Positions 35,609 to 43,895 of a stretch of DNA of 64,000 bases are shown here, piece by piece. How positions within the stretch are numbered: position 1 is the first letter of the stretch; each line of letters opens with the position of its first letter. The notes under the pieces were generated by a model. That model had not been told where the DNA came from, did no database searches, and worked only from the letters and a program-made list of their open reading frames with translations. A program made the translations under genes and the position numbers. This DNA is from Pseudocolwellia sp049933045. Its GTDB lineage: Bacteria; Pseudomonadota; Gammaproteobacteria; Enterobacterales; Alteromonadaceae. The stretch covers positions 3,038,001 to 3,102,000 of the forward strand of contig NZ_CP187926.1 of assembly GCF_049933045.1 (NCBI RefSeq). The letters run 5' to 3'.

Positions 35609-35962
35609 TCTATTGCTTATGCTATACAGGTATTAATTTGATTTTGACCTGAGTTAGCTCTGTGCTTTTTACAAAACATGATAAAGATATTATTGTATTT
35701 GTAGTTAAGCGAGCGACCACAGTTGGTATCATTAATAACAAAGCCTTAACAGAAATGTTGAGGCTTTTTTTATCTGAAATTGATAACTTTAAAAAACACT
35801 AACCCATGGATGTATTGTAATTATTTTGATCTACAATAAATTATTCGCTTTCTTAATAATGGTGACTACTATTTACATTAAAGGTACATTTTTGTTGAAC
35901 GATCGGTTAGGATAATTCTAAATGTTACAAATTGTGTATATCTTTTCTATGGAAGGTAATTA
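35609..35962 (+). other. Intergenic region with a decayed tRNA-Thr tail
   Basis: The 354-base gap holds a relic of a tRNA-Thr 3' end with its terminator (35699-35772), which may now serve the M1-DUF6702 operon. The remaining bases (35773-35962) are AT-rich leader of the following cyclase gene. Confidence 0.6.
35699..35772 (+). pseudogene. Relic of a tRNA-Thr 3' half plus terminator
   Basis: CAGTTGGTATCATTAATAAC, then AAAGCCTTAACA...TGTTGAGGCTTTTTT, aligns with the tRNA-Thr copy 1 end CAGTCGGCACCATTCATAAC and AAGCCCTAACA...TGTTAGGGCTTTTTT, with mostly transitions. Upstream, TTGTAGTTAAGCGAGCGACC matches the anticodon-to-variable-loop part, with the T arm deleted. A possible D-arm remnant (GTTAGCTC) lies at 35652. 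The stem AAGCCTTAACA/TGTTGAGGCTT still works as a terminator. Confidence 0.6.
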
Positions 35963-37666
35963 ATGACTCGTATTCGCCAGTACACTCTTATTTTAACTTT
36001 CTTATATCTATTCTTTTCGTTATTTTCCCGCGCGACCCATGCGGAGATCCCGACACAAATTATTAAAGATGATGTGATCAAACTTGAACAATTTGAAATG
36101 GGATATTTTGTCGACAGCAAACAAGACATGACTTTTACTGAGGTACAGCAGCAAGAATTTAAATTAGCACCTAATGCATTATCTTTAGGCACTACGTCTA
36201 AAACGACCTGGTCTAAAATAAAGCTTAATAATGCAAACACATCAACAATAAAGGTTTACCTTCATCATCCTTACGCTTATCACAATAGTAAACTAGAACT
36301 CTATGAAGTTATTGATGGCAAACTAGTACGTGAGCGTTTACTTGATATGGACAACAGAGAAACTCAAGAGTGGATGTATCGTGGTAGTGGTGTATTTGAT
36401 ATTACCTTGAAGCCCTCTCAACATAAAACGTTGTTTGTTAAAAGCGTGGCCTTTTCACACCAGTGGTATGCACTTAATATTTATAACGAAGATCAATCAA
36501 AAAGAGTGCTACTAGGTCAATACACCGACATTGCATTAGCCGTTGGAATGCTGTTAGCACTTATCATTTATAACTTTTTATTATTCTTTACCTCACGTTT
36601 AAGAGAGCATTTTTATTACGCCTGTTATCTCGTTTCTGGCGGTTTTTGGATTGCCCTTTCTTATGGGTTAATCGCAGACCTTTTTAATGTGTACGGTACC
36701 AATATCCTCAAATGGCATTTATCTCTAGTTTGCATGCCTATATTCTTATTGTTGTTCATGATGAATATTTTTGAAACCAAGAAAAAATATCCTATTGAAC
36801 ATTGGGCATTATTATCCATTCTTGCTTTATTGATCGTAGATTTAGTTTATGGCCTATTTGATATTATTACCGCACTTAACTATGCCAGCACTTTAGCTGC
36901 AATAATGATGTTTGTTAGCCTTTCAGTAACGCTTTCAATGCTGGTTCGAAAACAGCCTATCGCTCTTTTCTTTTTAATTGGTCATGGGTTATTTGTAATA
37001 TTTAGCACCTGCGCTGTGCTTTTTTATAAAGGCAAAGCAGATTTTGGTTATATCAACAGTCATGGAGTCGGTATTGGAATACTGCTAGAAGCTCTTGTCC
37101 TGTCGCTTATTATTGCTTACCGCATTCGTATGTTAGAGAAGTTGAAGTCATCTCAAGCAGACTTACAACTGCTGGCTACAACGGACCCTTTAACTCAATT
37201 ATTTAACCGACGTTATTTCAGTGATGCTGCTAACTTGTTATTAAAGCAAGCTATCCGTACTCAACAAGCGACTTCTATCGTTATTATTGATATAGACCTC
37301 TTCAAAAAGATCAACGACACTTATGGCCATGCCTCTGGAGATCAAGCCATTAAACAAGCAGCTGAAGTGATAAGAGGAAAATCTCGAGCTCAAGATGTTT
37401 TAGCTCGTTATGGTGGCGAGGAGTTTATTATTCTTATGCCGAGTACTTCAGTACACGATGCTTTTAAATTGTCAGAACGTATTAGAATCGAGTTAGAAAA
37501 CACAATATTTAAAGTCGATAAAAATGAATTCAGTTTTACCATTAGCGCAGGAATTTCAGGCGTTGATTTTAAACAGCCAGACATACAAGAAACAATTAAC
37601 AGGGCTGATAAAGCACTTTACAAAGCAAAAAATAACGGGAGAAATCAGTCTCAATTTTTTATATAG
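35963..37666 (+). CDS. Diguanylate cyclase with 7TM-DISM sensor
   Basis: Makes cyclic di-GMP. The 567 residues start with a signal peptide, then an extracellular 7TMR-DISMED2-like domain (about 30-180), seven membrane helices (about 190-390), a short coiled coil and a GGDEF domain. DPLTQLFNRRYF opens the last, DIDLFKKINDTYGHASGD binds metal and substrate, and RYGGEEFIILMP near 484 is the active-site loop with an allowed GGEEF form. No RxxD inhibitory site is seen just before it. Extracellular small carbohydrate-like ligands are usual for this sensor type. Confidence 0.92.
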   Translation: MTRIRQYTLILTFLYLFFSLFSRATHAEIPTQIIKDDVIKLEQFEMGYFVDSKQDMTFTEVQQQEFKLAPNALSLGTTSKTTWSKIKLNNANTSTIKVYLHHPYAYHNSKLELYEVIDGKLVRERLLDMDNRETQEWMYRGSGVFDITLKPSQHKTLFVKSVAFSHQWYALNIYNEDQSKRVLLGQYTDIALAVGMLLALIIYNFLLFFTSRLREHFYYACYLVSGGFWIALSYGLIADLFNVYGTNILKWHLSLVCMPIFLLLFMMNIFETKKKYPIEHWALLSILALLIVDLVYGLFDIITALNYASTLAAIMMFVSLSVTLSMLVRKQPIALFFLIGHGLFVIFSTCAVLFYKGKADFGYINSHGVGIGILLEALVLSLIIAYRIRMLEKLKSSQADLQLLATTDPLTQLFNRRYFSDAANLLLKQAIRTQQATSIVIIDIDLFKKINDTYGHASGDQAIKQAAEVIRGKSRAQDVLARYGGEEFIILMPSTSVHDAFKLSERIRIELENTIFKVDKNEFSFTISAGISGVDFKQPDIQETINRADKALYKAKNNGRNQSQFFI

Positions 37667-37834
37667 TTTATTTTTATATAACTGATTGTTTTCTCTTACA
37701 AACATAGAAAAATATGAACGAATATAGCCTAATGTATAAACAAAGCCTTATGCCGCTTTAAAATTTTTGCTTAATTATCTGCAATACCCTCTTCTATCGC
37801 TTACAATAAAGTTTTTCTATAACTTAACTTCTCT

Positions 37835-38632
37835 ATGTATATCAATCCCACGTGGCGCATATTAACAATAGGTGATGGTGACTTATCCTTCTCTTGTTCT
37901 TTATTAAAGCATTATCAACCAGCAACATTAACGGCGACCATTTTTGACGATTATGCTTCGTTAACAGATAAATACAGTGCCGAGCACTATCAGCAATTAC
38001 AGGCTAAAAATTGTGATGTGCTAACCCGTTTTGATGTCACCAAGAGTGAAACATGGGGAGAGTTAAACAAGCATCAATTTGATGTGGTTATTTTTCAGTT
38101 TCCACTGTTGCCTGCATTCAATTCAGTTGAAGACTTTAATCAGCAATGCGGTGATAACTTAAAAACAGTTAGCTTAAATACTTTGCACAGACGGTTACTG
38201 CGTAAATACTTATTAAATTGTTTTAATGAGTTTTTAGATAGCGAAGGCGCACAACTCGCGTTTATTACCTCAAAAGATGTGAAACCTTATCGTCAGTGGA
38301 ATATCGAAGCAGCGTTAACACTGCATACTGATATTAATTATCTTGGCAATATGCCCTTTGAGATTGAAAAATTCCCAGGTTATAAAATCAGGAATGTAGA
38401 CCGAGATAAACATGTAAAAGACACTCAAGGGATCAGTTATGCTTTTAGTCGTAAAAACACGACGGAGCTTGCTAGCATGCTAGTAAAACCTAAGTACTTA
38501 AGTGAAAACTATTGTACTGCATGTCGCGTTGGCCCGTTTCATACAGAGCAAGATAGAGTGAATCACCTCGCCAGCAAAAGGCATCAGCAGATGGATAGAT
38601 TTGAACAGCAATGGCTTGCTGACATTAAGTAA
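37835..38632 (+). CDS. BMT5-like (DUF2431) SAM methyltransferase with zinc finger
   Basis: The 265-residue protein resembles the Rossmann methyltransferase domain of the yeast 25S rRNA m3U enzyme BMT5: ILTIGDGDLSFSCSLLKHY forms the SAM loop, DVTKSETWG follows, and DVVIFQFPLLP matches the catalytic strand. At the C terminus CTACRVGPFHTEQDRVNHLASKRH fits a C2H2 zinc finger (C-x2-C-x13-H-x5-H) of the U1/matrin type. Both parts are uncommon in bacteria. The RNA target is not known. Confidence 0.75.
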   Translation: MYINPTWRILTIGDGDLSFSCSLLKHYQPATLTATIFDDYASLTDKYSAEHYQQLQAKNCDVLTRFDVTKSETWGELNKHQFDVVIFQFPLLPAFNSVEDFNQQCGDNLKTVSLNTLHRRLLRKYLLNCFNEFLDSEGAQLAFITSKDVKPYRQWNIEAALTLHTDINYLGNMPFEIEKFPGYKIRNVDRDKHVKDTQGISYAFSRKNTTELASMLVKPKYLSENYCTACRVGPFHTEQDRVNHLASKRHQQMDRFEQQWLADIK

Positions 38633-38711
38633 CGAGTATAGAGCCATTAAAAGTCTTAACTTTACTACTATTGTAACGCTCAGTATTCAACATATTTAAA
38701 AAGGCTAAACC

Positions 38712-39425
38712 ATGCAGGAACATTTACAAACCCTGATCCGCTTATTACAGAAAAACGATCTAAAAGGTCTTCTTCAACATTACTTAGATTCGAGTGAGGT
38801 TCAGAATACAGCTCAATTAGGCTTTATGTTTCAACAGGGAGAGATAAAGTTATCTCATTTTGATTATTTTCAGCAGCTAGCGACAAGCTTCATTGAAGCA
38901 AAAGGTTTATCACATTCGCTTATCGCCAGAATACAAACCAGCAATACCTTAAACTTTTTTACGCCCGCACTGCAATTAGCCGATAATTTTAAAAAAGTAG
39001 ACGATCATCAACGTAATGTACTTCATTATTTATTTACGAATAACAAAGTGCTTACCACCTCTGGTCAGCCACCATTCAATTATTTACGTTCGATGATGTT
39101 ATTTGGCAGTAACATCACTTTATGTGATGGACTTTGCCAACGAGACAAACAAAACCTCACTCCGATAGAAGCGTATTTATTGACTAATAAAAATTTAACA
39201 TCATTAGCGAATCACGAACTAACGGCGTTATTGGCTTTAATAGAAATTGAAAGTAAGCAGCAAGACGTAACTCAAGCTAATTACCCTTTATTTATTAAAA
39301 CGCTGAAAGTTTTATATAAAGAACAAGCAGCACTGGCTAACAAAGGTTTACAACGTACCCTGTTAATTGCGACTTATTATACAAAGTCGATAGAAGAAGT
39401 TACTCAAGATATAGGAATAATATAA
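38712..39425 (+). CDS. Unknown helical protein, possibly ankyrin-like
   Basis: A 237-residue soluble protein with no signal peptide, made mostly of helices. The segment DDHQRNVLHYLFTNNKV and the later NLTPIEAYLL have the spacing and the LHYL/TPIEA consensus of ankyrin repeats, but only one or two repeats can be made out. It lies 79 bases after the BMT5-like gene on the same strand. The role is unknown. Confidence 0.6.
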   Translation: MQEHLQTLIRLLQKNDLKGLLQHYLDSSEVQNTAQLGFMFQQGEIKLSHFDYFQQLATSFIEAKGLSHSLIARIQTSNTLNFFTPALQLADNFKKVDDHQRNVLHYLFTNNKVLTTSGQPPFNYLRSMMLFGSNITLCDGLCQRDKQNLTPIEAYLLTNKNLTSLANHELTALLALIEIESKQQDVTQANYPLFIKTLKVLYKEQAALANKGLQRTLLIATYYTKSIEEVTQDIGII

Positions 39426-39634
39426 ACTTAATATAAACATAGTATTGAAAGTAATAGAGGGTTATAGCATTAGTTATTTATTCTACCGTAGCGTCATTCT
39501 TAAGAGTTGAGATAAGCGTTAATATTTGCAAAAAAGTCTATCTTCCAGCTGATAAAATCAGATTAAAGTATACTGTATATTCTCATTATTTGGTCTATTA
39601 TTATATAAACGCCTAAGTTGTAGAAAGTGTATAT

Positions 39635-41566
39635 TTGACCGAAACTAATTCAAAATTAAATAAATTCATGCAACGCGATGCCGCAGTTATATTATATGGC
39701 AATGCGGTTGCAGGTATTTTAATAAGCTTATTAACCTCTAGTTTTTTAGTTTTTGCTTTTAGCTATCCCCGAATTGATCCTCTCAAAAAGATATGGTGGT
39801 GGGTGATGACCTGCCTCTTACTCATAAGATTCTTCGATATGATTTGGTGGGAAGTCAAACTCAAAAAAACACAGTTTGATGGCAATATAGCGACCATCCG
39901 CTTTATTACAGGCGCAAATTTAACAGCCTTAATGTGGTCGGTTTATCTAGTTTATTGTACTACGCAAGGTAATGATATTGAGCTAACCACAACAATTATT
40001 GCTATTGCCGCTATGGCAGGCGGCTCATCAACTGTGCTTGCAGCTCACAAATATACCGCTATTTTTTTCCCTTGTATTTTACTTACCCCTGGCTCTATAG
40101 GCTTAATATTATCAGACCAGAAACATCTTCAATTATTAGGTATTCTTGGCTTATCTTTCTCTATTGTTATGTTGGTTATTTCTAGAAACTCAGCAAAATT
40201 TACCGCTAATACTTTATTTTTAAAAAATGAAAACTCTATTTTAGTTCATCAAATGGAAGAGAAGGTTAAGCAACGTACTCATAAAATCTATGAGTTATCA
40301 AACCTAGACCCACTCACGCGCTTATTCAATAGAACGGCTTTTTTAGAACAATTAAAAGTAGTAACAACAACACCCCAAAAACCTTTTGCTTTATTGTTTA
40401 TTGATCTTGATGGCTTTAAAAAGATTAATGATTCGATAGGACATAAGGCTGGTGATGATATTTTAAGAGAAACAGCAAACCGTTTGAGTCAATTTACAAA
40501 AGACTCTCAGCTTTTATGCCGTTGGGGAGGAGATGAGTTTCTCATTGTATTTTCAGATATCGATGAGGCTTCTGCTGTTGAAAAGTCCAAGCAGCTCATA
40601 GCCTTACTTTCTGAACCTCATAATACCGAAAACAGCATATTATCGGTTGGCGCAACAATAGGAATAGCTCTCTACCCTATTCATGCCAAAACAGAAGATC
40701 GTTTGATCCAGTTAGCTGATATGGCAATGTACTATCAGAAAAAACAAATGCGCTCCGCAGTATGTGTATTTACAGAAGAAATGGAAAAACTCTTTGCTTA
40801 CGATTTACATTTAAAGAATGGATTAACCAAAGCCATTGAAAACAAACAGCTCAGATTGGTGTTTCAACCGATTATATGTTCTAAAACTTTAAATATAGCG
40901 GCTTTTGAAGCACTGCTCAGGTGGCAGCTTGACGATGAAAATATTCCGCCTGACGAATTTATTCCTATCGCAGAGCAATATGGTTTAATTCATGAGATAG
41001 GCGCATGGGTATTACAACACGCTTGTATGCAAGCTAAACAATGGGACAACAAACGAGAAATTATTGTTTGTGTGAATGTATCGATTATTCAGCTGCAAGA
41101 TGAAAACTTTATCGGAATTGTTGAAGAAGCACTTTCAAGCAGTTTATTACCCGCCGAGTTATTGCATATTGAAATTACAGAATCGGTTTTCGCTTCTGAT
41201 TTAGTTGTTATCACCAATCAAATAAAGTCACTGCAATCTATGGGGGTCCAAGTCTCTATTGATGACTTTGGTACAGGCTACTCTTCCCTTTCAGCGATGC
41301 AAGACTTAGCCGTAAACATGGTTAAAATAGATCGCTCATTTGTAAATAAAGTAGACAGCAATGGCAAGGCGATTATCTCCGCTGTAATGCATATGTCTTC
41401 AGCTCTTAACTTCACAGTAATTGCTGAAGGTGTTGAAACCGAAGAACAGTCTCAAGCGTTGTTACAGCTCGGTGTACATTACTTTCAAGGTTATTATTAT
41501 TCTAGACCGATAGAAATAGAGAATATTCCAAGCTATTTGGAAAGCAAACATAGTAATACCGCTTAA
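39635..41566 (+). CDS. GGDEF and EAL domain protein
   Basis: Cyclic-di-GMP enzyme of 643 residues. Five to six membrane helices lie in the first 190 residues, then a short coiled coil. The GGDEF domain has DLDGFKKINDSIGHKAGDD and an intact RWGGDEF near 298. The EAL domain has FEALLRW near 424, VNVSIIQLQ, DDFGTGYSSL and KIDRSFV, the residues that bind metal. Both domains look active, so it may switch between making and breaking the messenger. The frame starts with TTG at 39635. Confidence 0.92.
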   Translation: MTETNSKLNKFMQRDAAVILYGNAVAGILISLLTSSFLVFAFSYPRIDPLKKIWWWVMTCLLLIRFFDMIWWEVKLKKTQFDGNIATIRFITGANLTALMWSVYLVYCTTQGNDIELTTTIIAIAAMAGGSSTVLAAHKYTAIFFPCILLTPGSIGLILSDQKHLQLLGILGLSFSIVMLVISRNSAKFTANTLFLKNENSILVHQMEEKVKQRTHKIYELSNLDPLTRLFNRTAFLEQLKVVTTTPQKPFALLFIDLDGFKKINDSIGHKAGDDILRETANRLSQFTKDSQLLCRWGGDEFLIVFSDIDEASAVEKSKQLIALLSEPHNTENSILSVGATIGIALYPIHAKTEDRLIQLADMAMYYQKKQMRSAVCVFTEEMEKLFAYDLHLKNGLTKAIENKQLRLVFQPIICSKTLNIAAFEALLRWQLDDENIPPDEFIPIAEQYGLIHEIGAWVLQHACMQAKQWDNKREIIVCVNVSIIQLQDENFIGIVEEALSSSLLPAELLHIEITESVFASDLVVITNQIKSLQSMGVQVSIDDFGTGYSSLSAMQDLAVNMVKIDRSFVNKVDSNGKAIISAVMHMSSALNFTVIAEGVETEEQSQALLQLGVHYFQGYYYSRPIEIENIPSYLESKHSNTA

Positions 41567-41602
41567 AAACACCTTCTAAACATGCTTACAAACACCGCTT
41601 AT

Positions 41603-41632
41603 AAAAAAGCCCCAACAATAATGTTGAGGCTA
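41603..41632 (-). terminator. Terminator between convergent genes
   Basis: On the minus strand AGCCTCAACA-ttat-TGTTGGGGCT is followed by TTTTTTAT. The plus-strand reading lacks a T run, so it mainly serves the YHYH pair on the minus strand. Confidence 0.75.
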
Positions 41633-41720
41633 GTTTCTACTTCACATACTTAATATTTTTCACAACAAAATAAACAATCAATCAATAGCTTGATTCTTAG
41701 CTCTTTCTTATCTATCAAGA

Positions 41721-42035
41721 TTAATGATGTGTATGTGTTGCTTCAGTCACTTTACTCTCAGCTGTTTGCTTAGCTTCTTTTTCAGCTGCTTTGGCTAAGG
41801 CTTTAACATGAATAATAGGTTCATTTCTTACACACATTAATGCTTCATTGAATAACTGACACGAGCCTTTAAATAAGTCTTCATCACCATTGGTGTAAGA
41901 ACACGCCTCTTTTATCTGTTTATCAGCACAAGCTTGCCAAGGAGCTTGATGAGTATGAGAGTCGTGCGCATTAGCACTTGATATGCCTGCTAACAGTACA
42001 AAAAAGGTAAATGCAATTCGATTAAAAATAGTCAT
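41721..42035 (-). CDS. Small secreted Cys- and His-containing protein
   Basis: Product of 104 residues with a Sec signal peptide (cleavage near ANA-HD). The mature N terminus HDSHTHQ and C terminus THTHH are His-rich, and four Cys (ACADKQIKEAC, GSCQLF, LMCVRN) could form two disulfides. The His tails suggest metal binding. It overlaps the upstream YHYH lipoprotein gene by one base, so the two are likely to act together. No family name is known to me. Confidence 0.7.
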   Translation of the reverse strand: MTIFNRIAFTFFVLLAGISSANAHDSHTHQAPWQACADKQIKEACSYTNGDEDLFKGSCQLFNEALMCVRNEPIIHVKALAKAAEKEAKQTAESKVTEATHTHH

Positions 42036-43054
42036 TATTGTGCAGTCTCACCTGTGAAACAGCCGATAAAAAGATTTTCACCAGGACCTGCTGAATGATA
42101 ATGATAACCACGAACATCATCTGTATGTCCACGACACGAATCTAAATCAGTTTCTTCTTCGTTATTTTCATCTAGCATACTGTGAATAGCGTAACCATCA
42201 AGTGCATAGCCAAAAGCACCACCGTGTCCATCGGCTTCAACAGCAATAGCAGGACAAGTACCTTCGCCATGATTTGCGCCATGGTAATGATAGCCAGCAA
42301 ATGGATTTACATGTCCAACACAGTCATCGAATGCAGCAATAGTATATGCACTTAAAATAGCTTCAGTAGGTGCAGCCGCATCTAGAGTTACACCATTAAA
42401 AGTTACACCAATACTGTCTCGACCAACAGCCCCAGCACTAGAACGTGCAACAGGAGTTACAGGAATTAAGAAGGTAGATTCTATGCCCTCACCTTCAGCA
42501 TCACTGTAATAGTTAATATCACACTGCACACAAAAGTTATTATATTCGGCTGCTACATCAGGTCTTGCTGCTGCCTCACATGATGTTTGCGTATCAGTGA
42601 TATTAATAGCACCCGTTGCTTCGTTGAATAACTGCCAGTTACTATCGCCATAAAAGCTATCTAAATTACTAACAAACTCGCCAGTAAGATCATATAACAC
42701 GCCATCATCAAACCATTTACCCGCATCAACGGCTTCAGTTGAAGTGCTTTCTGGACAAAATGGACCTAGTTCACTTCGATCTGAAGGGAAACCACTCACG
42801 GTAATAGAGTAACAAGTCGATGATTCGCCATTAGATAAAGTACAAGATACTTCAGTAATAGAAGCTGACGAATCAAATTTAGTGGTATCAACAGAATAAC
42901 CACTAACTTCACCTGTTGGTTCGGTTTCAGTTTCTGTTTCAATCACTACTTCGGCACTATCTTCTGAAGTTGTATTTTCTGAATCACTGCCGCCGCAACC
43001 AGCAAAAAGTAAAAGGCTTAATACAGGTACACCTAACGTTAAAACTTTATTCAT
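42035..43054 (-). CDS. YHYH domain lipoprotein
   Basis: Exported protein of 339 residues. The lipobox LLLFAGCGG near residue 20 marks a lipoprotein, followed by an acidic Ser/Thr/Glu linker. The YHYH domain occupies the C-terminal half, with AGYHYHGANHGEGTC and RGYHYHSAGPGEN, and several Cys. The His pairs suggest metal binding, but the family function is unknown. It is followed by a small His-rich protein in the same operon. Confidence 0.85.
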   Translation of the reverse strand: MNKVLTLGVPVLSLLLFAGCGGSDSENTTSEDSAEVVIETETETEPTGEVSGYSVDTTKFDSSASITEVSCTLSNGESSTCYSITVSGFPSDRSELGPFCPESTSTEAVDAGKWFDDGVLYDLTGEFVSNLDSFYGDSNWQLFNEATGAINITDTQTSCEAAARPDVAAEYNNFCVQCDINYYSDAEGEGIESTFLIPVTPVARSSAGAVGRDSIGVTFNGVTLDAAAPTEAILSAYTIAAFDDCVGHVNPFAGYHYHGANHGEGTCPAIAVEADGHGGAFGYALDGYAIHSMLDENNEEETDLDSCRGHTDDVRGYHYHSAGPGENLFIGCFTGETAQ

Positions 43055-43304
43055 GACAACTCTCTATTTATAAATTTATGTAATAGTGCATTACAATTGT
43101 GCAAGAATTGTGGAAATAGTAAGGAGATGAGAAGAAATAAGAAAATATGATCAACTTTTAACATGCCTGAATACACACTTTAAAAAAGATCTTATGCTTA
43201 TATAAATATTCTAGGGATCTTACTTTTATTGTATTTACTATTTACCTTTAATTATTTCGTTATAGGTAGCTAATAGCAATCAAACAGATGAATTATATTC
43301 ACTC

Positions 43305-43427
43305 GTCGGATGATTTTTTAACGTTTGTCACTATTCTTGCAAGGATATATTATTATCTTGTTTTTAAATCTCCCCGATTGAAAAGCATTTTATATTTTTG
43401 GACGCCATTTGAGCGTCCTTTTTTTTT
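43305..43427 (+). ncRNA. Candidate small RNA A, first of a tandem pair
   Basis: A possible -10 box TATATT lies at 43294-43299. The unit contains GGATGATTTTTTA (43308-43320), a bulged hairpin CAAGGATA-tattat-TATCTTG, the small hairpin AATC-TCCCC-GATT (43367-43379) with a C-rich loop, and ends in a Rho-independent terminator GGACGC-catttga-GCGTCC (43400-43418) plus nine Ts. No ORF is present. Shared blocks with unit B at a constant offset of 258-259 bases show common origin. Confidence 0.6.
43400..43427 (+). terminator. Terminator of candidate small RNA A
   Basis: GGACGC and GCGTCC close a seven-base loop and are followed by nine Ts. There is no upstream protein gene on this strand for more than 1.8 kb, so the signal needs another transcript. 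Confidence 0.85.
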
Positions 43428-43563
43428 CTTATTTTTTCGATATATTAAATAAGAAAAGAACACTTTCATTACCTATTTATAAGTACTTCCTTTCAATAAA
43501 TATTTAACTGCACTTCACATTTAGCCTTACTGAATGGGCAACACAAGTGAATATTACTCAGTT

Positions 43564-43681
43564 CATGGATGATTTTTTAGCATTTGTGATCAACGATACT
43601 TCTTAATAATATGAATGTGTTTTGAATCTTCCTGATTCATCAAACAAGGTGTTATTTTAAGCGCTCTTATGTGCTTTTTTT
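43564..43681 (+). ncRNA. Candidate small RNA B, second of a tandem pair
   Basis: Unit B repeats GGATGATTTTTTA (43567-43579) and carries GAATC-TTCCT-GATTC (43624-43638), the counterpart of the loop hairpin of unit A with one more pair. It ends in AAGCGC-tcttat-GTGCTT and a run of Ts. The possible -10 box is AATATT near 43550. The loops TCCCC and TTCCT are complementary to Shine-Dalgarno-like purines, which suggests a regulator of translation. Confidence 0.58.
43659..43681 (+). terminator. Terminator of candidate small RNA B
   Basis: AAGCGC-tcttat-GTGCTT forms six pairs including one G-U, followed by a T run. Confidence 0.7.
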
Positions 43682-43693
43682 CTAAATTTAGTT

Positions 43694-43721
43694 TTGACTA
43701 TTATATATAATTTACTATAGT
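43694..43721 (+). promoter_or_regulatory. Promoter of the LysR-type gene
   Basis: TTGACT (43694-43699), 16 bases, TATAGT (43716-43721). It predicts a leader of about 170 bases before the ATG at 43896. Confidence 0.6.
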
Positions 43722-43730
43722 TAGAACTGG

Positions 43731-43754
43731 TTTGGTGCATTGTGCTGCACCAAA
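43731..43754 (+). promoter_or_regulatory. Palindromic hairpin in the LysR gene leader
   Basis: TTTGGTGCA (43731-43739) and TGCACCAAA (43746-43754) form a perfect nine-base inverted repeat with a six-base spacer, just after the predicted transcription start. It could be an operator for the regulator itself or an RNA hairpin; no T run follows. Confidence 0.5.
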
Positions 43755-43895
43755 ATAAGTCATAAAATCTTAAAGTACGAAAATACTTGTAGCTTTCTAT
43801 TTAACTGGTTGTTTTTTAAGTTTAATTTAAATGTTATATTACGGGTCTAATTATTGCTTTAATTGATTATAAATAACTACCTTGTTGTAAATAAT

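Larger units (their letters stand above)
43055..43895 (+). other. Intergenic region with two sRNA-like units and the LysR leader
   Basis: This 841-base gap holds two related tandem units ending in terminators (about 43305-43427 and 43564-43681), then a promoter and a hairpin leader for the LysR-type gene (43694-43754). In 43055-43290 I see only AT-rich sequence and the divergent lipoprotein promoter region. Confidence 0.6.

Noticed and set aside
43055..43290. Possible third copy of the small-RNA unit upstream of unit A
   Set aside because: No GGATGATTTTTTA block and no terminator hairpin were found there.
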